A DNA stretch of 64,000 bases, from the NCBI GenBank assembly GCA_020073085.1, contig JAIQFV010000015.1, positions 52,769 through 116,768 of the forward strand, in the 5' to 3' direction. This DNA comes from Terriglobia bacterium (lineage in GTDB: Bacteria > Acidobacteriota > Terriglobia > JAIQFV01). Shown piece by piece: positions 54,650-64,000 of the stretch (positions within the stretch are counted from its first letter, which is position 1; every line of letters begins with the position of its first letter). The notes under the pieces were generated by a model. That model made no database searches. It worked only from the letters and a program-made list of their open reading frames with translations, and was not told the DNA's origin. A program made the translations under genes and the position numbers.

Positions 54650-57148
54650 TTATGCATCCGGATACGGGCCAAGAAACCTTTCCCCGTTGAAATGAATCAT
54701 ATGCGTCGGAGATTCTGCCACCCAAACTTCTGTTTCCCATGAAATCTGTCCGAGGTGCACGACCATTTCTTTGCGGGTGAGAAACGCCGTGACGTACACC
54801 AAGCCAGCCTTCGATTTCGCGAACAAGTCTTTGAGCTCTTGATGCCGTTTTGGACTTACCGGCCCATGGGAGGTGACTGCTTCGATCAGCAGCAGCCAGT
54901 TTTTCTTTGTGTAATGAATGATGACATCCGGCATCTTGCCGTGCTCTTCCAGATGCACACCCAACTTGCTGAGGCCACTCTTGTCAAAGTAGGCGAATTT
55001 TGTGTCGGTATCGCCAACGTAAAGAACGCGCCCGGCAGGCGCAAAGACCGGTGCGAAATCCTTGAGGATATTTTCTACGAGGACATTCTGTCCACCAGGC
55101 GATAGCGTGATCGTTACCTTGCCGGACACTCGCACGGGAATTCTACGAGCGTATCTCTCTTCCGCATATTTCTCGCGGAGCGTCGTCACCTTTTTTCGAA
55201 ATTCCCTAAGCGTTTTCTCCCACTTCGTTGTTCCGAAAGTGCGGATCAGGACGAGAGCCGTAGCGTCGATTTGATAGACGGTTTTCCCGCTATTGATGGG
55301 GCGAGTCGGCTCGTCGGGATTGTAAAGAATTATTCCCGCTTCGAGAAATTGGTGCACAGTCTGTCTTCTCACCGTTTCGCGAGTATTGGGCGCGTATTTC
55401 TTGCCGTAATGTTGTTCAAAGAACCCCATCATTTGCGTAATCCCTTTCAAGGGAGCGGAAGCGTCACTCCACGCCCTGCGAGGGGTTAGATCGAGTAACG
55501 CTAACAGCGTCAATGCCGACCGTTCGTTTTGTTGTGCCCTCGGGAAGCCGAGCGCCTTCAGAATTTCGAGTGCCGCGTCGATTTTGTTCATAGTGATCAA
55601 TGGGTGATTGGATGTTCCAGTTTGTTGAAAGACGATTCTCTCAACCGAATTGTCGATCTCTTGTTGTCCTAACAGCGAATCGCCGGCCTCTTGTCCAAGC
55701 GCTTCAAGTTGCGCGCGTGTCGGAAAAGGGAGTGAATAGAGGTCAGTTGCATTGACTTGAGTGTGGCCGCTGAATAGGCGGAAATATCGATCGAGTAATG
55801 TTGAGTTCAGGTAGAGCGCGAGTCCTCTGGCCAGGTTTGCATCAAGTCCCAGTCCACCGCGGTGGATGTAGTTGAGGTGATTCTCGATGCCGAGCAATTC
55901 GGTGAGTGTATCACCCTTGAAATGCACTGCTGCAACAATCCTTTTTCTCTCCTCTTTCGCTGTGAATCGCTTCACCAGCACGTACGTGTCATTCGGGACG
56001 AACAAATCACGATGGCCTTCGTTAACGGTGATGGCATTGAACTTGGCTTTGGGGTTCGGCCACTTAATTCGGGATTGTCGTAAGTGTTGGGGATAAAGCA
56101 ACGGAGCGGTCTTGTCGTTCGATTCGGCTTGCAGTAGGTCAGCCGCGCGAAAATCCACTACGCGGCCTGTTGACGCTGACAGCCCCATATGGTCAAGACG
56201 AGTGACCAGAGATTGAAGTCGCTGTTGAACCTCGTCATCAACGCTGTCTTCGACAATGCGAATGAACCGCTGTGGATCGTCCGGCAGGACTATTTTTTCA
56301 TAACGCGATTCATGGTACGAAACCATGTCGTCAGATTGGCCACTCGACGTAAAGATCATCACCGTCTGGGGTTTAATTCTCGTCTTGACGGCGTGAAGGA
56401 TGACATTCTCCTGCAACACATCGGCTTCATTGAAAGCAGCTTTTCGTGACTCAAAAACGTGCATGGACTTGATCGCCATCTCTTTCAAAAAAAATTTGCG
56501 AAACGGCGCGTGATATGGGCCGTTGCAGAAGCTGCGCGGCGTGATCGCGACCAATTCTCCATCATCTGCCAGTAGCTTCACAACCAGTCCTAGAAAGGCC
56601 GTATAGAGATTAACCACCGGCAATCCCACTGCCTCAAGATGCTTTCGCTCCGCTGAATCCGTGGCGATCTTGCGGTAAGGCGGATTCAGGATTGCAGCAT
56701 CGTAACGCTGGTGCTCGCCGGTGAAAAGGTCATCTCGGAGTGCCAGACTTGCATCGGAGATGAAGTCCGTCCGGTGAATCACATGCGTGAAATAAACGCC
56801 ATTCCCTGCAAGATGTCTCGCGCAAAGTTCCAGCGTATCTTCCAAGTGGTCGGCAAGCGTCGAATCAATCTCGAAAGCATCCACATGAAACGAAGTAGGT
56901 CGCTGGTCGCTCTGAAGAATCCACTCGACGACAGCAGCGGTCAACGAGCCGATTCCAGCGCCTGGGTCAAGCAAACGAATTGACGAACGATGCGGCGACA
57001 GCCTGCCTGCCATCAATTTCGCAACAAAGTAAGGCGTTAGCACTTGCCCAAATTCAGAGCGCTTCTTGGGGTCAAGATGGTCCGTCACCGCCACCCTCGC
57101 CAGGTCAACGGTCTTACCTAATTCTGCTAGTGCGACACTCGCGTCCAT
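54650..57148 (-). CDS. Fused Eco57I-like adenine methylase and BsuBI/PstI-type restriction endonuclease
   Basis: In this 832-residue protein residues ~25-330 are an N6-adenine methyltransferase: motif X region EFGQVLTPYFVAKLMA, SAM-binding D61-P-G-A-G-I-G, catalytic N155-P-P-Y158. The middle part contains target-recognition-like sequence (~340-500). The last ~150 residues are a BsuBI/PstI endonuclease domain: RVLYVGDTDTKFAYF, KMPDVIIHYTKKNWLLLIEA, VTSHGPVSPKRHQEL. In BsuBI and PstI systems the two activities are separate proteins; here they are one chain. Target sequence unknown. It likely cuts unmodified invading DNA. Confidence 0.85.
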   Translation of the reverse strand: MDASVALAELGKTVDLARVAVTDHLDPKKRSEFGQVLTPYFVAKLMAGRLSPHRSSIRLLDPGAGIGSLTAAVVEWILQSDQRPTSFHVDAFEIDSTLADHLEDTLELCARHLAGNGVYFTHVIHRTDFISDASLALRDDLFTGEHQRYDAAILNPPYRKIATDSAERKHLEAVGLPVVNLYTAFLGLVVKLLADDGELVAITPRSFCNGPYHAPFRKFFLKEMAIKSMHVFESRKAAFNEADVLQENVILHAVKTRIKPQTVMIFTSSGQSDDMVSYHESRYEKIVLPDDPQRFIRIVEDSVDDEVQQRLQSLVTRLDHMGLSASTGRVVDFRAADLLQAESNDKTAPLLYPQHLRQSRIKWPNPKAKFNAITVNEGHRDLFVPNDTYVLVKRFTAKEERKRIVAAVHFKGDTLTELLGIENHLNYIHRGGLGLDANLARGLALYLNSTLLDRYFRLFSGHTQVNATDLYSLPFPTRAQLEALGQEAGDSLLGQQEIDNSVERIVFQQTGTSNHPLITMNKIDAALEILKALGFPRAQQNERSALTLLALLDLTPRRAWSDASAPLKGITQMMGFFEQHYGKKYAPNTRETVRRQTVHQFLEAGIILYNPDEPTRPINSGKTVYQIDATALVLIRTFGTTKWEKTLREFRKKVTTLREKYAEERYARRIPVRVSGKVTITLSPGGQNVLVENILKDFAPVFAPAGRVLYVGDTDTKFAYFDKSGLSKLGVHLEEHGKMPDVIIHYTKKNWLLLIEAVTSHGPVSPKRHQELKDLFAKSKAGLVYVTAFLTRKEMVVHLGQISWETEVWVAESPTHMIHFNGERFLGPYPDA

Positions 57149-57195
57149 TGCCGCGTATTATGTCAGCGTGGGCCAGCCCGGGCAAGCTTTCCTTC

Positions 57196-57441
57196 CGCGA
57201 ACAAGCCGGCGATTGAATGCCGATAAGCCTGAGCCGTGCTTCTACTTCGGCCACCCCATGCTTGACGCCTGCATTGCGTTCGCTCCATACTCCCGTTCCA
57301 GAAATGGAGACATATATGACGAGCACACACGATAAGCAACACCGCTCTATCCTGCGAGGAATCGCCCATCGAGCGATGCTGGAACGAGGACTTGTCCCGG
57401 ATTTCCCGTCCCGGGCGCTCGCCGAGCTCGACGGAATCCAA
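57196..57441 (+). pseudogene. Duplicated 5' end of the RNB ribonuclease gene
   Basis: About 245 bp match 58475-58722 with many substitutions. From ATG 57316 it encodes the same start as the intact gene (DKQHRSILRGIAHRAMLERG) and loses homology after AELDGIQ. It lacks the catalytic domain. It lies between the restriction gene and a transposase fragment. Confidence 0.75.
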
Positions 57442-57583
57442 ACCGCTTGGGGTCGGACTAAGTCAACTCATTGAAACTCTTGTCGATCATCGGAAAAAAG
57501 GCTAGTATTTAGGCCTTAGAAGGTGTTTTTTGCCCCCGAAATAATCCCCCATTTGGCAACTTGGATCAGCAGGGAAGGCTGCG

Positions 57584-57670
57584 ATGGCGAGAGTACCTCG
57601 GCATTATCTGCTGGGACATATCTGGCATTTGACCCACCGCTGTCACCAGCGTCGGTTTCTGCTCGAGTGA
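57584..57670 (+). pseudogene. N-terminal fragment of an IS200/RAYT-like transposase, copy 1
   Basis: ATG 57584 encodes MARVPRHYLLGHIWHLTHRC, the usual start of a Y1-transposase family, and stops 8 residues later. A related fragment lies at 58402. With the duplicated RNB end these explain most of the gap 57442-57798. Confidence 0.65.
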
Positions 57671-57798
57671 CCGAAGTGCTGTTTACGAGTTCCAGGGTAC
57701 GAGAAGCAATTCATCCCCCCCATTCGATTCAATTCTCAGGATGAATTCCCTTGCGCCAATGAAGGAACAGGAATGGCAATATGGCTTAGGGGGCATTT

Positions 57799-58347
57799 AT
57801 GAAACGACAACTGGGCGTTCTCACGACGGACCATATTGAAAATCTCATCTATGTGGTGGATGAACAGAGGGTCATGATGGACACGGATCTGGCTCGGATT
57901 TACGGCGTGTCCACGAAGGCCCTGAACCAAGCGGTCAGGCGGAACAAACACCGGTTCCCCGATGATTTTGTGTTTCAACTCACGAAGAAGGAAGTGGGTC
58001 TTTTGAGGTCACAAATTGTGACCTCAAATAGGCGAGGTGGTAGACGCTATCTTCCTTATGCATTCACCGAACATGGGGCCATCATGGCTGCCAATATTCT
58101 CAACAGCGAACAGGCTGTTACCATGAGCGTGTTCGTCGTGCGTGCATTCATCAAAATGCGAGAAATCCTAGGCGGAAACAGGAAGTTGGCGGTAAAGCTC
58201 GCAGAATTAGAACGCAACTTGACGACGCGCCTCGCGATCCATGAGGAAGCTATCGTGCAGCTCTTCAAAGAAATACGTGAGTTGCTCAAACCGCCACCGG
58301 CACAACCGGAATCCAAGAAACGCAGGATTGGATTTCATCGCGGGTAG
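57799..58347 (+). CDS. ORF6N domain protein
   Basis: This 182-residue protein opens with LTTDHIENLIYVVDEQRVMM and has the ORF6N/KilA-N-like block: DLARIYGVSTKALNQAVRRN, FPDDFVFQLTKKE, YLPYAFTEHGAIMAANILNS. A basic coiled coil follows (~125-160). ORF6N proteins are phage- and island-borne DNA-binding proteins of unclear role, often near toxin or anti-repressor functions. Here the gene is flanked by two transposase fragments and by the duplicated ends of the RNB gene, which marks it as inserted DNA. Confidence 0.85.
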   Translation: MKRQLGVLTTDHIENLIYVVDEQRVMMDTDLARIYGVSTKALNQAVRRNKHRFPDDFVFQLTKKEVGLLRSQIVTSNRRGGRRYLPYAFTEHGAIMAANILNSEQAVTMSVFVVRAFIKMREILGGNRKLAVKLAELERNLTTRLAIHEEAIVQLFKEIRELLKPPPAQPESKKRRIGFHRG

Positions 58348-58401
58348 GCAAATTGAGGTTTGGTAGGTCGACCTGGAAATTAGGGACGATGGAAGTCTGA
58401 G

Positions 58402-58497
58402 ATGGCGAGAGCACAGCGGCATTATCTGCCGGGACAAATCTGGCAATTTACCGAGCGCTGTCATGAGCCTCGTTTCGGTGAACAAACCCACGATTAA
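58402..58497 (+). pseudogene. N-terminal fragment of an IS200/RAYT-like transposase, copy 2
   Basis: ATG 58402 encodes MARAQRHYLPGQIWQFTERC and shortly runs into the sequence that precedes the RNB gene, ending at TAA 58495. It is a partner of the fragment at 57584; the two form imperfect direct repeats around the ORF6N gene. Confidence 0.65.
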
Positions 58498-58596
58498 ATG
58501 CCGGTAAGCTTGCGCCCCGCTTGCACTCCGACCACTGCCTGCTTGACGCCCGCGTTACCCTCGCCCCATACTTCCGTTCCAGAAACGGTGCGATCT

Positions 58597-60081
58597 ATGA
58601 CAGATACAAACGACAAGCAACACCGCTCGATCCTGCGAGGAATTGCCCATCGGGCGATGCTGGAACGAGGACTTGTTCCAGATTTTCCATTCCAGGCGCT
58701 TGCCGAGCTCGACGGAATCCACGGGCCAGCGACGCACACTGACGGATCGACGCGCGATCTCAGGAACCTTCTCTGGTGCTCCATCGACAACGATGATTCG
58801 CGTGATCTCGACCAGCTGACCGTTGCCGAATCCCTCCAAGGCAGCACCGATGGGGTCGTCAAGGTCCTGGTCGCCGTTGCCGACGTTGACGCCGTCGTCA
58901 AGAAGCGGTCGGCACTTGACGATCATGCGCGGCAAAACACCACCTCGGTCTACACGGTGGCCGAGACCTTTCCGATGCTGCCTGAGAAACTCTCCACGGA
59001 TTTGACCTCTCTCAACCTTGAGTCAGACCGCCTGGCCATCGTTATTGAAATGGTTCTTGCCGGGGATGGATCGCTTCAGAGTTCGGACGTTTATGGAGCG
59101 ACGGTGCGCAGCCGTGCCAAGCTGGCCTACAACAGCGTTGCCGGCTGGCTGGAAGGGAACGGGCCGATGCCACCCGGCGTCGGCGCAGTCACCGGTCTCG
59201 ACGAGAACCTTCGACTCCAGGACCGCGTGGCCCAGAAACTGAAAGCGCTCCGGCACCTCCACGGTGCACTCGATCTCGAAACCATCGAAGCCCGCCCGGT
59301 CTTTGACGGAGATGAGCTCAAAGACCTGGAAGCCGATAAAAGAAACAAGGCCAAAGACATTATTGAGGACTTCATGATCGCTGCCAACGGCGTGACCGCG
59401 CGATTCCTCGCGGCGAAAAAGTTTCCGTCGCTCCGGCGTGTCGTCCGCATCCCCAAGCGCTGGGACCGGATCATCGAGCTTGCCGCGGAACACGGTTCGA
59501 CGTTGCCCAAGGAACCCGACTCCAAGGCCCTGGACCAATTCCTGGTAGCGGCGAAAGCCGCGGATCCCCTCCGCTTTCCCGATCTTTCTCTCAGCGTCAT
59601 CAAGCTCCTGGGTGCCGGTGAATACGTCGTCGAAATTCCGGGAGCGAGTGTCGCCGGGCACTTCGGTCTTGCGGTCAAGGACTATGCTCACTCCACCGCC
59701 CCGAACCGCCGGTATCCCGATCTGATTACCCAGCGGTTGCTGAAAGCAGCCGTGGCAGGACGTTCCCTGCCCTACCAAAACGACGAATTGGAGGCGCTCG
59801 CAAAGCACTGCACCGAAGAGGAGGACGCCGCGAAGAAGGTTGAACGGCAAGTCACAAAATCCGCCGCCGCGATGCTGTTGGAATCAAGGATCGGCGAGCA
59901 GTTTGATGCCATCGTCACCGGCGCGTCGGACAAGGGCACATGGGTCCGTCTTCTGCATCCCCCGGTTGAAGGAAGATTGGTGAGCGGTCTTGAAGGTATG
60001 GATGTCGGCCACCGGCTCCGCGTGCAACTGGTCCGCACGGATGTGGAGCGCGGCTATATTGACTTCAAGAGAGTGGCGTAA
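58597..60081 (+). CDS. RNB-domain exoribonuclease (RNase II/R-like)
   Basis: The protein has about 494 residues from ATG 58597. The RNB signature D64-N-D-D-S-R-D-L-D72 is complete, including the magnesium-binding acidic residues. Further motifs are DLTSLNLESDRLAIVIEMVL, GLAVKDYAHSTAPNRRYPDL, and a C-terminal S1-like barrel (GEQFDAIVTGASDKGTWVRL). The N-terminal cold-shock domains of RNase II/R are missing, so it is the short form seen in many environmental bacteria. It would degrade RNA 3' to 5'. It is followed 32 bp later by phosphoketolase, but a functional link is not evident. Confidence 0.9.
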   Translation: MTDTNDKQHRSILRGIAHRAMLERGLVPDFPFQALAELDGIHGPATHTDGSTRDLRNLLWCSIDNDDSRDLDQLTVAESLQGSTDGVVKVLVAVADVDAVVKKRSALDDHARQNTTSVYTVAETFPMLPEKLSTDLTSLNLESDRLAIVIEMVLAGDGSLQSSDVYGATVRSRAKLAYNSVAGWLEGNGPMPPGVGAVTGLDENLRLQDRVAQKLKALRHLHGALDLETIEARPVFDGDELKDLEADKRNKAKDIIEDFMIAANGVTARFLAAKKFPSLRRVVRIPKRWDRIIELAAEHGSTLPKEPDSKALDQFLVAAKAADPLRFPDLSLSVIKLLGAGEYVVEIPGASVAGHFGLAVKDYAHSTAPNRRYPDLITQRLLKAAVAGRSLPYQNDELEALAKHCTEEEDAAKKVERQVTKSAAAMLLESRIGEQFDAIVTGASDKGTWVRLLHPPVEGRLVSGLEGMDVGHRLRVQLVRTDVERGYIDFKRVA

Positions 60082-60113
60082 GATAAGGCGGATCACAGAA
60101 TGAGGATTAAACC

Positions 60114-62483
60114 ATGAAAACAAACACACTCACTCCGGAACTGCTCCAGAAGATGGACGCCTATTGGCGCGCGGCGAACTATCTCTCGGTCGGGCAAATT
60201 TATCTTTACGACAATCCGTTGCTGAAGCGGCCACTGGCGCTCGCGGATGTGAAGCACATGCTGCTGGGACACTGGGGCACGACCCCCGGGCAGAACTTCA
60301 TTTACGTGCACCTGAACCGGGTCATCAAAAAATACGACCTCGACATGATTTACGTCTCCGGCCCCGGGCACGGCGGCCCGGCGGTGGTGGGCAACACTTA
60401 TCTCGAGGGCACTTACAGCGAGATCTATCCCAACATCAGCCAGGATGAGGCCGGGCTTCGGAAGCTCTTTATTCAGTTTTCGTTTCCCGGAGGAATTCCC
60501 AGCCACGCATCGCCGGAGTGCCCAGGCTCGATCCACGAGGGCGGCGAGTTAGGCTATTCGCTCAGCCATTCGTTCGGGGCGGTGTTCGACAATCCCGACC
60601 TCGTCGTCGCCTGCGTCGTCGGCGATGGCGAGGCGGAAACCGGACCGCTGGCCACGGCGTGGCATTCCAACAAGTTTCTCAATCCGGCCACCGACGGCGC
60701 GGTGCTGCCGATCCTGCATCTCAACGGCTACAAGATTTCCAACCCGACCCTCCTCGCGCGCATCACCCGCGAGGAATTGGAAGAGTTGTTCCTCGGCTAC
60801 GGGTGGACGCCCTACTTCGTCGAGGGTCACGAGCCCGGACTGATGCATGAGGCCATGGCCGCAGCGCTTGACACGACGGTGGAGCAGATCAAAAAAATCC
60901 AACAGGACGCCCGCATCCACGGCAACATCGCGCGTCCGCGCTGGCCGATGATCGTTCTCAATTCACCCAAGGGCTGGACGGGGCCAAAGATGATCGATGG
61001 CCGGCAGGTTGAAGGCACCTTCCGGTCGCACCAGGTGCCGCTCTCCGACCCGGCCACCCATCCCGAGCACCTCAAGCTGTTGGAAGACTGGTTGAGGAGC
61101 TACCGGCCCGAGGAACTCTTCGATGAGCAGGGCCGCCTGAAACCGGAACTGGCCGAACTTGCGCCCCAGGGCGATCGACGCATGGGCGCGAATCCCCACG
61201 CCAACGGCGGCATGCTGCTCCGCGACCTGCGGATGCCGGATTTCTGCGACTACGCGGTCGACGTACCCTCGCCGGGGGTGCGCGGCATTGGCGACACCCA
61301 TGTGCTCGGGCGTTTCCTGCGCGATGTGGCGAAGCTGAACAGCGAGCAGCGGAATTTCCGGGTCTTTGGTCCTGACGAGACGCTCTCCAACGGTCTGGAG
61401 GCCCTCTTTGAAGTGACCCAACGCCAGTGGGACGCCGCGACCGTGCCGAACGATGAATTTCTCTCGCCCACAGGGCGCGTGGTGGAAATGCTCAGCGAGC
61501 ACCAATGCGAGGGCTGGCTTGAGGGCTACCTGCTCACTGGGCGGCATGGACTCTTCAACTGCTACGAGGCGTTCATCCACATCGTCGATTCGATGTTCAA
61601 CCAGCACGCCAAGTGGCTGAAGGTCACGTCACAACTGCCGTGGCGGCGGAAGATCGCCTCGTTAAACTACCTGCTGGCCTCGCATGTGTGGCGTCAGGAT
61701 CACAACGGATTCACCCACCAGGATCCCGGTTTCATCGACCTCGTGGTAAACAAGAAGGCCGAGATCGTGCGGGTTTACCTTCCGCCGGATGCAAACTGCC
61801 TGCTATCGGTGATGGACCACTGCCTGCGCAGTCGCCATTACGTCAACGTGGTAATCGCGGGCAAACACCCGGCGCCGCAGTGGCTGACAATGGACGCCGC
61901 CGTCAAGCACTGCACCAAGGGCATTGGCATCTGGCAGTGGGCCAGCAACGACCAGGACGATGCCCCCGACGTCGTCATGGCCTGCTGTGGCGACGTGCCC
62001 ACGCTGGAGACGCTCGCCGCCGTCGCCATGATGCGCGAGCATCTGCCCGACCTGAAAATCCGCGTGGTCAACGTCGTCGACCTCATGAAGCTACAGCCGC
62101 AGACCGAGCACCCGCACGGATTGAGCGACATGGATTTCGACGAGCTTTTCACCCGGGACAAGCCGGTCATCTTCGCCTTCCATGCCTACCCGTGGTTGAT
62201 CCACCGGCTCACCTACCGCCGCACCAACCACGACAACATCCACGTCCGCGGCTACAAGGAAGAGGGCACCATCACCACACCCTTTGACATGACGGTGCTG
62301 AACGATCTGGATCGTTTTCACCTCGTGATGGATACCATCGAACGCCTGCCGCAAACCGGCGATAAGGGCATCTACCTGAAGCAACAGCTCAAGGACAAAC
62401 TGATCGAGCACAGGCAATACATCAACAAATATGGCGAAGACCTGCCGGAGATTCGGAATTGGAAGTGGGGCGGCACAAAGTAA
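60114..62483 (+). CDS. xfp: Xylulose-5-phosphate/fructose-6-phosphate phosphoketolase
   Basis: This 789-residue enzyme matches the normal length. TPP-dependent motifs are present: [20 protein letters not shown], the signature region [20 protein letters not shown] with [10 protein letters not shown], and [14 protein letters not shown]. It cleaves xylulose-5-P or fructose-6-P with phosphate to acetyl-P plus a C3 or C4 sugar phosphate. No acetate kinase or phosphotransacetylase gene is in the window. A GAATGAGGAT leader precedes the ATG, and the 3' side carries a hairpin array. Confidence 0.95.
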   Translation: MKTNTLTPELLQKMDAYWRAANYLSVGQIYLYDNPLLKRPLALADVKHMLLGHWGTTPGQNFIYVHLNRVIKKYDLDMIYVSGPGHGGPAVVGNTYLEGTYSEIYPNISQDEAGLRKLFIQFSFPGGIPSHASPECPGSIHEGGELGYSLSHSFGAVFDNPDLVVACVVGDGEAETGPLATAWHSNKFLNPATDGAVLPILHLNGYKISNPTLLARITREELEELFLGYGWTPYFVEGHEPGLMHEAMAAALDTTVEQIKKIQQDARIHGNIARPRWPMIVLNSPKGWTGPKMIDGRQVEGTFRSHQVPLSDPATHPEHLKLLEDWLRSYRPEELFDEQGRLKPELAELAPQGDRRMGANPHANGGMLLRDLRMPDFCDYAVDVPSPGVRGIGDTHVLGRFLRDVAKLNSEQRNFRVFGPDETLSNGLEALFEVTQRQWDAATVPNDEFLSPTGRVVEMLSEHQCEGWLEGYLLTGRHGLFNCYEAFIHIVDSMFNQHAKWLKVTSQLPWRRKIASLNYLLASHVWRQDHNGFTHQDPGFIDLVVNKKAEIVRVYLPPDANCLLSVMDHCLRSRHYVNVVIAGKHPAPQWLTMDAAVKHCTKGIGIWQWASNDQDDAPDVVMACCGDVPTLETLAAVAMMREHLPDLKIRVVNVVDLMKLQPQTEHPHGLSDMDFDELFTRDKPVIFAFHAYPWLIHRLTYRRTNHDNIHVRGYKEEGTITTPFDMTVLNDLDRFHLVMDTIERLPQTGDKGIYLKQQLKDKLIEHRQYINKYGEDLPEIRNWKWGGTK

Positions 62484-62759
62484 TTGGCACGCAGAGTTCT
62501 CGGTTGCCCGTCGCCTGGACAGAAGATTTTCTAAGAAAATCGAGCCCAAAGATTCCCGCGTCCCGGGCGCGAAAACAATTAGTTCTTATCAAAACAATTC
62601 GTGTCTTTACTGGCAAAACAATCTTTCAGGAGCTGAATTCGACCCTCTATTTATGCTGCCCTCAGGTTTCTTTGAAAATCGTCCCGTTTATGCAAATCAG
62701 CCCTGTTTGCTTCCAGCGTGTCCGGGTTAGGAAATTGAGAGTGACGGCCGGGAAACGAG

Positions 62760-62992
62760 AGTCCCCTTTGAGGGGACTTGTCTTAATACAGCCCGCCGCT
62801 TCAACGGCGGGAACTGGCGGAGGGGAAGTATTACCCCGATTTATCGGGGTTGGTGGGAAATGGGTCGGTCGTTAACGGCCGACCCGGGGCGGAGGCCAAC
62901 CCCGATGAATCGGGGTGAAAAACCTAGGGCGCGTCGCCTTTCCCGCCGGTGAACCAGCGGGCTGTACGCAACCAAGTCCCCCAAGGGGGACT
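62760..62992. repeat. Concentric array of seven hairpins (A-B-C-D-C'-B'-A')
   Basis: Seven palindromes lie in mirrored order. A AGTCCCCT/AGGGGACT (62760-62778); B CCCGCCG/CGGCGGG (62792-62811); C ACCCCGAT/ATCGGGGT (62833-62850); D GGGTCGG...CCGACCC around GTTAAC (62862-62885); C' (62899-62916); B' imperfect (62942-62961); A' AGTCCCCC/GGGGGACT (62975-62992). Each pair has matching stems. The remaining parts of the gap 62484-63176 show no gene. The relative at 19453-19663 has five hairpins. Confidence 0.8.
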
Positions 62993-63176
62993 GTGATCGT
63001 GCGCACGGGTCACGATCTGGCCCATGAATCCTGCTGAAGAGAACTGGGCAACCAACATGAGCCCGCTTTACAAGCCAAATCCCGAGACGGTGGCTTTTCA
63101 TTCCTCCTCCGCGATTTCTGGCACCGAACAGCGTATACTCGCGACATACACTGATCTCCCCTGAAGGGACACGAAC

Positions 63177-63383
63177 ATGCCAGACGAAGAGTGGATCAAA
63201 ACACTTGAAGATGGCAGAAGAGTGAAATTCACCTACCAGGAACTGCCGGAAGACGGGGCATTCATCACCGCGCAAATCGAAGGGAATGAGGTCGTCTATT
63301 CGGTTATATTGACCAATGCAGGAAACCCGCTGAGTCGTGAAGATGTGGAAAGTCATTTCAAGGGCGAGCTTTCGAAGAAGTAG
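63177..63383 (+). CDS. Hypothetical 68-residue protein
   Basis: The family is not recognised. The protein is small, acidic and soluble (EWIKTLEDGRRVKFTYQELP, then DGAFITAQIEGNEVVYSVIL), with a beta-hairpin look and no signal or membrane segment. An AAGGGACACGAAC leader precedes the ATG. It probably is a real gene, because the codon pattern is regular and the stop is followed by repeat DNA. The role is unknown. Confidence 0.55.
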   Translation: MPDEEWIKTLEDGRRVKFTYQELPEDGAFITAQIEGNEVVYSVILTNAGNPLSREDVESHFKGELSKK

Positions 63384-63417
63384 CAACACTCTATTGGCGA
63401 TCTTATCTTCAGAGCAA

Positions 63418-63620
63418 GGCTACAGTCTGACAGCCCTTCGGGCCTAAAGGGACAAAAGCCTTGCTCAAAAAGCATGGACCGAAAGAACAAAGTCAGACCT
63501 CTCTCCCTCCATCTCCGGTCCCCTCAAGGACGGAACCATTCCATTCTTCCTTCATTCCATCCCAATCGATTTGAATCGAAGAGCCTAACGCATAGTTGAC
63601 GCTCTTAATTTCGAAATTCA
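63418..63620 (+). repeat. Dispersed repeat, partial copy R3
   Basis: GGCTACAGTCTGACAGCCCT and the following ~200 bp match, in inverted orientation, the 25862-26062 end of copy R2 (including TCTCTCCCTC, CCCATCCCAATCGA-like and GAGCCTAACGC segments). The hairpin half is missing. The rest of 63384-63965 shows no gene that I accept. Confidence 0.65.
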
Positions 63621-63965
63621 GGATGAGAGCAATCGCGACCTCAAGCAAAATTAAATCCAAGACAAAATTAAAGGAAAGGCACGCTTTCGATGCCCAAGCG
63701 TTTCTCGATCATGTGATTTGCGGTGTGGCCTGGGAAAGCGCTCGAGTCCGAACGGAATTCGGGGGACTCCCCCGACTTTTAGAACTGGTCTTCCCTATCA
63801 CCCAACACTTATCATCTAAACCCTCCGCGTCCCAGCGCCTCCGCGGTGAATATCGTTAGATGCACTCTTGTCCAAATTAGCTTTTTAAAATGAAAGGGGT
63901 TGAGCCATCACGTATGATGGATTCGCAGTCCGGAAGATTGCAAATTCACATTCGGAGGCTCAACC

Positions 63966-64000
63966 GTGAACACATTTTGCAGCATTTTCAGTCAACTTCT
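63966..64000 (+). mobile_element. Start of an IS4-like (DUF4372-type) transposase, cut by window end
   Basis: GTG 63966 follows a GGAGG site and encodes M-N-T-F-C-S-I-F-S-Q-L-L, which I recognise as the usual opening of IS4-family transposases with an N-terminal DUF4372. Only 11 complete codons fit in the window. The left end of the element is probably near 63895, but its inverted repeat cannot be checked here. Confidence 0.5.

Noticed and set aside
63596..63859. An 87-codon frame near the end of the window
   Set aside because: It overlaps repeat R3, has no ribosome-binding site, and its composition is not protein-like.

Overview
The window looks like a chromosomal stretch of an Acidobacteriota genome (inference). 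Two divergent full-length permeases (26639-29068 and 29436-31850) have the duplicated MacB-PCD/FtsX layout of the 'acidobacterial duplicated orphan permease' (ADOP) type. This fits the mid-50s GC, the many sensor kinases, the scattered exported proteins and the large load of non-coding repeats. I see no rRNA, tRNA or CRISPR array.

Layout. 1-4.9 kb: an AmmeMemoRadiSam operon made of a MEMO/AMMECR1 fusion with a lipoprotein signal, a membrane-embedded spermidine-synthase-like protein and a radical SAM enzyme with a Tat-like N terminus. 5.2-12.1 kb: a two-component cassette (membrane PAS kinase, Rcp1-like receiver, six-PAS hybrid kinase). 12.1-16.2 kb: a Crp/Fnr regulator and a di-heme cytochrome with a regulator-type dyad between them, a flavin-reductase remnant, and a REP/BIME family with a RAYT transposase. 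16.4-23.9 kb: alpha/beta hydrolase, TSUP exporter, DoxX plus chromate transporter, a decayed PIN module and an intact BrnT-type toxin-antitoxin pair, a racemase homologue lacking both catalytic cysteines, and an NTF2-like protein. 24-26.6 kb: a MerR regulator and a small exported protein between two inverted copies of a hairpin-rich repeat. 26.6-39.6 kb: ADOP permeases, an amidohydrolase, a VapBC pair between two clusters of hairpin repeats, a DUF2569-like protein, and a coupled glycosyltransferase-GH130 pair. 39.9-48.5 kb: slipin, APC permease with UspA-like tail, SYLF protein, small membrane proteins, an outer-membrane-lipoprotein-sorting-like protein, an AsmA-like protein and a DUF5329 protein. 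48.5-50.75 kb: three deletion-scarred genes in a row (flavin reductase, MacA-MacB chimera, kinase ATPase remnant). 50.7-62.5 kb: Mg-type P-ATPase, a restriction island (fused methylase/BsuBI-PstI nuclease plus a PD-(D/E)XK-like protein), a duplicated RNB 5' end around an ORF6N gene, RNB ribonuclease and phosphoketolase. 62.5-64 kb: a concentric hairpin array, a small protein, a third copy of part of the dispersed repeat, and the start of an IS4-like transposase.

The main themes are three. First, an AmmeMemoRadiSam set that appears to be routed out of the cytoplasm. Second, several families of hairpin repeats, some headed by GTAG and lying beside a RAYT, others arranged as nested palindrome arrays. 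Third, clear gene decay by internal deletion. All functional calls come from reading motifs in the translated sequence; no database search was run.
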